DNA of 64,000 bases from a virus, in IMG/VR virus record IMGVR_UViG_3300032334_000315, positions 62,001 to 126,000 of that record; one strand, written 5' to 3'. The notes under the pieces are model-generated. The model did no database searches. It was not told the DNA's origin and saw only the letters and a program-made list of their open reading frames with translations. The position numbers were made by a program, and so were the translations under genes. Shown in pieces: positions 59,095 to 64,000 of the stretch. Position 1 is the first letter of the stretch. Every line of letters starts with the position of its first letter.

Positions 59095-60138
59095 TTAAGA
59101 TTGAAATGCAAGGTCGATGCCTATATTAGGATTATATACCGTTGCATTTGGATTTACTGGTTGTTCAGTTTGGAAGCTGGATTCCAAACCTATGTTTGGA
59201 TCAAATGATCCTGCTTTAATTGAACCAGAAAGCATCGACAAATTATCAGAACTTTTAGCTGCTTCTGTTGCGGCGGTAGATGCCGCTTCGCCGAGTTTAC
59301 CTGTTGCTTCATCCATACTAGGAAAAGTAGAACCGCCGGTCGCTGCACTAGCTAAATCTGCAAGCGAACTTGGTGCACCAGAAGTGAGAGACGATAGCAC
59401 ACCACCTAAAGCGCCACCTGCTAATGCGCCACCGAGCGCGCCTAGAACACCACCTTTTGCAGCACCAAGCGCAGCACCGATTAGACCACCTAAAGCACCT
59501 AATCCATCACCACCAGCACCTACTACGCCAAACGGATGCTTGATAGGTGGTCTTGGTATACTATTTGCTTTTTGTCTAGCATCTTTACTAGTTACTCGCG
59601 GATCTGTATCTCTTTCTTTATCAGCACGACCAGGTAAACCGGTTGAACCATCATCATCTTCTGTTGGATGTACAGATGGATTGCCACCAACACCAGAATT
59701 GCCACCTCCACCTGGTATTTTTGATACTGCATCCAATAGGCCTGCAACAAGCGCAACCTTCTGTGGTATCGTCATGCTTTTTTGTTTATATTGCATTGAC
59801 GCTGTTGTCGGTCTTTTGATTACCAACTCACCATATACGTTATCCGAAACTATAATGATATTATTGGTCACATCAATTACACTGGCTTCAACATCATATT
59901 GCCCAGGATATAAAGGCGATGAAAAGTGAAGTTTCCAAACATTTGGTATGACCGATTCATCAATACCAAGATTACCATCAAACAGTTTATATGTGATATA
60001 ATTTACTGTTATGTGGATTGTTTGGTTTTTCTGACGTTCAAAATTGACCTTTCCTGTGAGAATAGGCGTAGGTGTAGTCGTTGACAGTGGGTTTACGTTG
60101 ATAAAGTAATCCGCATATGGTGACTGTGTTATTGCCAT
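59095..60138 (-). CDS. Hub-associated structural protein with Ig-like N-terminus, 347 aa
   Basis: The N-terminal 115 residues are beta-rich and Ig-like (TPILTGKVNFERQKNQTIHI, WKLHFSSPLYPGQYDVEASV). The C-terminal 200 residues are Gly/Ala/Ser-rich (LGGLIGAALGAAKGGVLGAL) and end with two near-identical segments, FDPNIGLESSFQ and YNPNIGIDLAFQ. It lies between the gp5 OB-fold and spike genes, with a one-base overlap with the former. No T4 homologue is recognised; it may adapt the split spike to the hub. Confidence 0.75.
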   Translation of the reverse strand: MAITQSPYADYFINVNPLSTTTPTPILTGKVNFERQKNQTIHITVNYITYKLFDGNLGIDESVIPNVWKLHFSSPLYPGQYDVEASVIDVTNNIIIVSDNVYGELVIKRPTTASMQYKQKSMTIPQKVALVAGLLDAVSKIPGGGGNSGVGGNPSVHPTEDDDGSTGLPGRADKERDTDPRVTSKDARQKANSIPRPPIKHPFGVVGAGGDGLGALGGLIGAALGAAKGGVLGALGGALAGGALGGVLSSLTSGAPSSLADLASAATGGSTFPSMDEATGKLGEAASTAATEAAKSSDNLSMLSGSIKAGSFDPNIGLESSFQTEQPVNPNATVYNPNIGIDLAFQS

Positions 60139-60524
60139 TATTTTTTAGGTCCTGATCCTGGCGATTGTTTACCTGAACCGCCTTTCTGCTGAACATGTGG
60201 GAATGAACCGACTGCTACAGGATACTGTGCGCCTTCACTGTCCCAAAAAAATCCATATACCTTTGATCCTTCTGTAATGCCTGTCGGCGAACGACCAACG
60301 CCACTGATGGATGCGGATGTCATCGGTGTTGCAACATCACACCATGGCAATTCTTTAGTTGGTAAAACACTTTTGTCTTCCGTGTGATGCCCATGGATTC
60401 TAACTTTCAAACGGCCGAGCTTCAACTCATCTTTTTTACCAGAGAATTGCCCAGTACCACGATCTTCAACAGTGCCAACCCACCACAAAAGATTTTTACC
60501 AAACATGCTTGCTTGTTCTGCCAT
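60138..60524 (-). CDS. 5: Baseplate hub gp5 OB-fold domain protein, 128 aa
   Basis: It corresponds to the N-terminal OB-fold of T4 gp5: LLWWVGTVEDRGTGQF, LKLGRLKVRIHGHHTEDKS, KELPWCDVATPMTSASISGV and GITEGSKVYGFFWDSEGAQY align with T4 NLNWFVGVVEDR, KLGRVRVRVVG, KLPWMSVIQPITSAAMSG and VEGTRVYGHFLD. The lysozyme domain of T4 gp5 is absent. AAAGGAG lies 7 nt before the ATG. It probably links gp27 to the spike. Confidence 0.93.
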   Translation of the reverse strand: MAEQASMFGKNLLWWVGTVEDRGTGQFSGKKDELKLGRLKVRIHGHHTEDKSVLPTKELPWCDVATPMTSASISGVGRSPTGITEGSKVYGFFWDSEGAQYPVAVGSFPHVQQKGGSGKQSPGSGPKK

Positions 60525-60536
60525 GACTAAACTCCT

Positions 60537-61799
60537 TTATTTACTATGCGAATCAGATTTGCATTCCAAAACACAGTTGTATTTGAAATCTTTGTCATCT
60601 TTATATATGATATGGCGAACACTTGTCACTAAAAATACACCAGAGCGATTGTCAAGTTCATTGTTTTCTTGGTTAGATGGAATTTGAAGCTTCACTTTTA
60701 TGCCGGGTTTAATTGTTGTGTTGCCTGGAACAAGGACGTTCATCACTAAATTTTCTAGTTGGTTTGCAATTGCAGATTGTGCACCATGCTCACCAATTGT
60801 TCTTTTGTTTTCCGCATCTTTTGGTGAGCGAGAATCAATATATTTGCTTTTTTCACCAGCACCTTTACCAACACCGCCATGTGCAATGTTGAAGCGGATA
60901 ACTTTTGTGCCAATAGATCCTTCTGTACCTTTAGATTCGTCTTTTTCTACGATTGCGTTTTTATTCAGTGTTTTTGAATCTTGGCCCTGTCGTTTGCCAC
61001 CTGGTACAGAATCCACTTTTCCTGTTAATGGATCATAGATATACTGGTGGTCCGATTCTGCGCCACTATCACTAGCATCTAGGCCATGAAAATCTTGTTT
61101 CTGTTCAAACGAAATTATACGTTTTGATGCGTCACCACCAGAGCCAGTGTTTTGCAAAGCATATGAGAATGTCATAGCTTCAGAACCTTCAAGCATAGAT
61201 GCTATCGTTTTGAAGTGGTATCCATCTCTGTCTTGGTAGTAAACATAATTTGAAGCTTTAGCTTTTGCTGATTTAGCTTCTTTGCCAGCCCAACGAAATA
61301 CTGTTGTGGGATTACGACCAGTGCCAACGTAGTTCTGTTTACCTTCGCTCTCTTCATTAGTAATCAAGTCTTTTTTGATTGTCTTTGAATCTTTGGTGTA
61401 TATCTCATGGACTTGCTTGACCATGTCAGATAGCTTCATGTCTTTATATGGCTTATCAATTGCCTTTGCGTTGTCGGATGCCATCTCTGACGACACGGCT
61501 GTGAGCGTGTACATGTCCTGTTTGTCTTTCACGCGCATACGATCACCAACAATAGCCACTTCAAATTTCATTTTGATTTGAGCGCCTGATCTGCCACCAA
61601 ATCCAATCTCAACGTCTTCGCCATTCTTTAAATTGGCGTTTTGACTGAATCCGCTTCCGTCGTTGATAACGATATTACAAGACGCGCTGGTTGTGTATAT
61701 GCTTTCAAAATAATCAAGTTGATTTACAATAGCACGAACATCGGTGCCTTTAATTGTGCATGTTGAAAGTAAACCAGCACCAGTTGTTTGGTCGCTCAT
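60537..61799 (-). CDS. 27: Baseplate hub protein gp27-like, 420 aa
   Basis: It is located before the gp5 OB-fold gene. The N-terminal tube-like domain (VRAIVNQLDYFESIYTTSAS, CNIVINDGSGFSQ, GEDVEIGFGG), the segment YKDMKLSDMVKQVHEIYTKD and the C-terminal IKPGIKVKLQIPSNQ and FLVTSVRHIIYKDDKDFKYN strands fit hub proteins of the gp27/GpD type (T4 gp27 is 391 aa). Identity with T4 itself is low, so the name rests on architecture and context. It overlaps gp53 by 4 nt. Confidence 0.82.
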   Translation of the reverse strand: MSDQTTGAGLLSTCTIKGTDVRAIVNQLDYFESIYTTSASCNIVINDGSGFSQNANLKNGEDVEIGFGGRSGAQIKMKFEVAIVGDRMRVKDKQDMYTLTAVSSEMASDNAKAIDKPYKDMKLSDMVKQVHEIYTKDSKTIKKDLITNEESEGKQNYVGTGRNPTTVFRWAGKEAKSAKAKASNYVYYQDRDGYHFKTIASMLEGSEAMTFSYALQNTGSGGDASKRIISFEQKQDFHGLDASDSGAESDHQYIYDPLTGKVDSVPGGKRQGQDSKTLNKNAIVEKDESKGTEGSIGTKVIRFNIAHGGVGKGAGEKSKYIDSRSPKDAENKRTIGEHGAQSAIANQLENLVMNVLVPGNTTIKPGIKVKLQIPSNQENNELDNRSGVFLVTSVRHIIYKDDKDFKYNCVLECKSDSHSK

Positions 61800-62383
61800 C
61801 GAACGGTAACTCCATCAAAAATATTTGGATGTTGATCTTTAATGAGCAACAAATAGTTCAAATCAAGTAGAAATATCTTTCTACGGTCTTCATTTAATTC
61901 TACTTCGTATTCATATATTGTTTTTGTTTTTCTTTCAAATGCAGCAAGAGATAGATATGTGGTTTCGTCAACAATTAATATTTTTTCTGGAACAATCCGC
62001 TGTGTGCCATTGTCATTCTGAATATACTGCTGCTGGATAATTTTTTCATAGTGGTGGATTGTTATCTGTGTGTATTCAACCGAACCATATTTGTCTCTTA
62101 GATATGAATCCATTTCTTCATATGATAGAGGCCATTGGAAATATGGATCATGGATTTCATTGACAAGTAAGATTAACCAATCCATAGTCACATCACCATA
62201 ATAATCATATGCAACAGAATCCGCTCGTTCACCATCTTGAACAAAATATGTATCAAATGCAACGCTGCTATTTTTTAAAAAATCAGCAGCAGAAAACCTA
62301 CGAGTGATATCCGTAACAGGAATCGACTTCGTGCTATTTGGTATTTTGTACTGAATCGTAGGAAATGGTGTGAAATAAAGCAT
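61796..62383 (-). CDS. 53: Baseplate wedge protein gp53
   Basis: 195 residues, T4 gp53 is 196. Conserved features are YFTPFPTIQYKIPN, TDITRRFSAADFLKNSSVAF, VQDGERADSVAYDYYGDVTM with DWLILLVNEIHDPYFQWPLS (a LysM-like fold in gp53), and ILLVDE-type C-terminal strands. The Shine-Dalgarno AAGG is inside the end of gp48, 2 nt before the gp48 stop. Confidence 0.94.
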   Translation of the reverse strand: MLYFTPFPTIQYKIPNSTKSIPVTDITRRFSAADFLKNSSVAFDTYFVQDGERADSVAYDYYGDVTMDWLILLVNEIHDPYFQWPLSYEEMDSYLRDKYGSVEYTQITIHHYEKIIQQQYIQNDNGTQRIVPEKILIVDETTYLSLAAFERKTKTIYEYEVELNEDRRKIFLLDLNYLLLIKDQHPNIFDGVTVR

Positions 62384-62386
62384 TGA

Positions 62387-63517
62387 TTACCTTGGTGGTT
62401 GATTTAACATCTGTTCTCTTAGTCTGTTTATACGATCAGAATTAATTGACCCCGGTACATCTCCAAAAACAGCATCTCTCTCGGTTCGAACTCTAACCGC
62501 TTCTGGATCATTATCAGACCTAAGGTCCGGCTCTCTTATAGCGGAAACTGGACTGCCAGGATTTAAGAATTGCTTTGAGATGATCTCGGTTTCTTTAAAT
62601 GTTAGAGACAAAGATACTTCGGCTGGTGCCGGTTCACCACTGCCATCCGCATTTCTGATATAGGCTGCATAAGCTTGTGGATGGTAATCCACTTTGATGT
62701 CAGTGCAAACAGAAGGCCTCATTTTGAAAAGATATGCATCTCTTGCAAATTTAATTTCAAAAAATTCAGGATATTTAAAAAACAAACCACCAGCAACGAA
62801 TTCTGGATGAGAATAATAAGTAAACATGGCTATGATACGGCGGATAATGTCGGACTCTCTTCTATTGCGTGGAGATAGTTTCCAGCTAAATGAATGGTCA
62901 CGAAAATCAACACCGGTAAATAGCACAATCTTATGTGGGTTTTGAGCAATACCACCACCAACTTTTAGTGCAGCACCTAAAGCGTCGCCCGTTACACCCA
63001 TGCCGGCTAATCCTGCTTGTGCAATTTTAGCAGCTCCAGTTGTTGCTGCTAAAGCGCCTATACCAGCTAAACCAGCACCAGCAAGTCCTGCGCCAACCGC
63101 AGCTTGCCCAGGTATATCGTTATTGCCATATATTGCTCTATCAAAAGGTTTAAGCGCAGATCCGGCGGCCATATGTAAATCTGGTGTGCTATATGTTGGA
63201 TTATAATCAGTTGAAAGATTTGCTGGAAGAGGCAAACGAACTACTCCGCCTGCACCTTCTACGGCACTGCCAAACCCTGTTAGTCCTAACGCCGAAAGAG
63301 TAGCACCTTCCAATACACCTTTTGTAGGCTTAGCAACAAATTCCATCCAGTTATTATTCATTGCAAGATCACTAGGAAATGAGTTATCATCTCCTTTAAA
63401 AGGATCACCACCTGTACCACCAATTAAAGACGGATTGGAAACATTATTAGTATTGATTCCTGGCGGTGGACCTGCATTTGCTCTTGATGCTGCCAAGTCT
63501 CTTGCTGTATCTGCCAT
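62387..63517 (-). CDS. 48: Baseplate tail-tube cap/initiator protein gp48
   Basis: 376 residues (T4 gp48 364). The N-terminal half is low complexity and includes a Gly/Ala-rich segment (AAVGAGLAGAGLAGIGALAA). The C-terminal half is the tube-like domain: FTGVDFRDHSFSWKLSPRNR, IIRRIIAMFTYYSHPEFVAG, KYPEFFEIKFARDAYLFKMR and PAEVSLSLTFKETEI. This domain seeds gp19 tube polymerisation on the hub. A late box is at 63542-63549. gp54 is an alternative, but length and N-terminus favour gp48. Confidence 0.87.
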   Translation of the reverse strand: MADTARDLAASRANAGPPPGINTNNVSNPSLIGGTGGDPFKGDDNSFPSDLAMNNNWMEFVAKPTKGVLEGATLSALGLTGFGSAVEGAGGVVRLPLPANLSTDYNPTYSTPDLHMAAGSALKPFDRAIYGNNDIPGQAAVGAGLAGAGLAGIGALAATTGAAKIAQAGLAGMGVTGDALGAALKVGGGIAQNPHKIVLFTGVDFRDHSFSWKLSPRNRRESDIIRRIIAMFTYYSHPEFVAGGLFFKYPEFFEIKFARDAYLFKMRPSVCTDIKVDYHPQAYAAYIRNADGSGEPAPAEVSLSLTFKETEIISKQFLNPGSPVSAIREPDLRSDNDPEAVRVRTERDAVFGDVPGSINSDRINRLREQMLNQPPR

Positions 63518-63541
63518 ATTTTGGTATCTCCCTAACCAATC

Positions 63542-63549
63542 TATTTATA
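63542..63549 (-). promoter_or_regulatory. T4-type late promoter box TATAAATA (gp48 operon)
   Basis: Exact late box on the minus strand, 24 nt upstream of the gp48 ATG in the divergent gap to gp4. Confidence 0.77.
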
Positions 63550-63566
63550 CGCAATACATAGAGTGC

Positions 63567-64000
63567 ATGAAAGCATATACTGGTCGGTTTGTACCGAAAA
63601 ATCCACAGAAATATAAAGGTGATCCTACGAAGATTGTTTACCGATCGTCGTGGGAACTGCGCGTCATGGGATATCTGGACAACAATATCAACGTCATTCA
63701 ATGGGCCTCGGAAGAGCTTGCGATTCCGTACAAGTCACCGATAGATGGCAAATGGCACCGATACTTTCCAGACTTCGTGGTTAAGATGCGTGACAGAGAT
63801 GGCAAAGTCACAGTGAAGATGCTGGAAGTTAAACCAAAAGCGCAGTCTGTACCGCCTACCATCAAGAAAGGTGTATCAAAGCCAAGTAAGAAATACTTGA
63901 AAGAAGTGATGACTTGGGGCATAAATAGTAGTAAATGGGAAGCTGCAAAGGAATATTGTGCTGACCGCAACTGGCAATTCGTAGTGCTTACGGAAAAGGA
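63567..64000 (+). CDS. 4: Head completion protein gp4 (runs off right edge)
   Basis: The visible 144 codons start MKAYTGRFVPKNPQKYKGDP, then KIVYRSSWELRVMGYLDNN, IQWASEELAIPYKSPIDGKW and HRYFPDFVVKMRDRDG, LEVKPKAQSVPPT. This follows T4 gp4 (head completion, tail attachment) nearly throughout. The PD-(E/D)xK-like arrangement (PDF, then LEVKPK) is that of the Tn7 TnsA-like nuclease fold. T4 gp4 is 150 residues, so only a few codons are missing. It is divergent from gp48. The start lacks a strong Shine-Dalgarno. Confidence 0.95.
   Translation, partial: MKAYTGRFVPKNPQKYKGDPTKIVYRSSWELRVMGYLDNNINVIQWASEELAIPYKSPIDGKWHRYFPDFVVKMRDRDGKVTVKMLEVKPKAQSVPPTIKKGVSKPSKKYLKEVMTWGINSSKWEAAKEYCADRNWQFVVLTEK

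Noticed and set aside
59117-59929. 270-codon plus-strand frame opposite the 347-aa hub protein
   Set aside because: Pro/Ala-rich translation is the antisense shadow of a Gly/Ala-rich gene; the minus-strand frame has coupled start and stop codons and fits the operon.
1-64000. tRNA genes, integrase, attachment sites or insertion sequences
   Set aside because: The intergenic gaps are all under 100 nt apart from the region beside the left edge, and none shows a cloverleaf, transposase or repeat pair.

Overview
This window is about 64 kb of a large T4-superfamily contractile-tailed phage (Caudoviricetes, myovirus morphology). Nearly the whole T4 head, neck, tail and baseplate gene set can be recognised. 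Read in the direction of transcription (minus strand, high to low coordinates) the order is gp48, gp53, gp27-like, gp5 OB-fold, spike, gp25, gp6, gp7, gp8, large structural proteins, fibres, [accessory island], gp13, gp14, gp15, gp16, gp17, gp18, gp19, gp20, [adhesin module], gp67, gp68-like, gp21, gp22, gp23. A plus-strand gp4 enters at the right edge and a truncated virion gene leaves at the left edge. T4-type late promoter boxes (TATAAATA and one-base variants) sit upstream of several of these genes, which supports late transcription by a gp55/gp33-like system. The host must be Gram-negative if the three phage periplasmic binding proteins are functional. Their Bug/TctC family is most expanded in Betaproteobacteria and some Alphaproteobacteria, so an aquatic proteobacterial host is a guess, not a demonstration.

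Layout: 1-4.6 kb holds prohead and capsid genes (gp67 to gp23) plus a terminator pair. 4.7-20.5 kb is an unusually large adhesin/fibre module inserted between the portal gene and gp67, with glycine-rich, LamG-like, collagen-like and VANA-repeat fibres. 20.5-29.7 kb is the conserved portal, tube, sheath, terminase and neck block. 29.8-39.1 kb is a mixed-strand accessory island. 39.1-42.1 kb holds more fibre genes. 42.1-63.5 kb is the baseplate block. 63.6 kb to the end is gp4.

The most interesting part is the island. It encodes three TctC/Bug-type tricarboxylate-transporter substrate-binding proteins with signal peptides but no permease, four PP-loop (SGGxDS) ATP-pyrophosphatase-like proteins of which three are clear paralogues, two HxD...H 2-oxoglutarate/Fe(II) oxygenases, and a compact fatty-acid-hydroxylase/sterol-desaturase-like membrane protein with all histidine boxes. 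Two PP-loop/binding-protein gene pairs are arranged back to back around 34.64 kb. I know of no described phage system with this composition. Its function is open; host envelope or nutrient-uptake remodelling is the simplest hypothesis.

Secondary signals: three genes whose ATG lies exactly 5 nt after a late-type box and which lack a Shine-Dalgarno sequence (possible leaderless late mRNAs), a perfect sigma70-type promoter antisense to the baseplate genes at 56.34 kb, a gp5 split into an OB-fold protein and a separate spike with no lysozyme domain, and repeated exchange of fibre cassettes. No tRNA, CRISPR, insertion sequence or integrase was seen, and no gap exceeds 300 bases.
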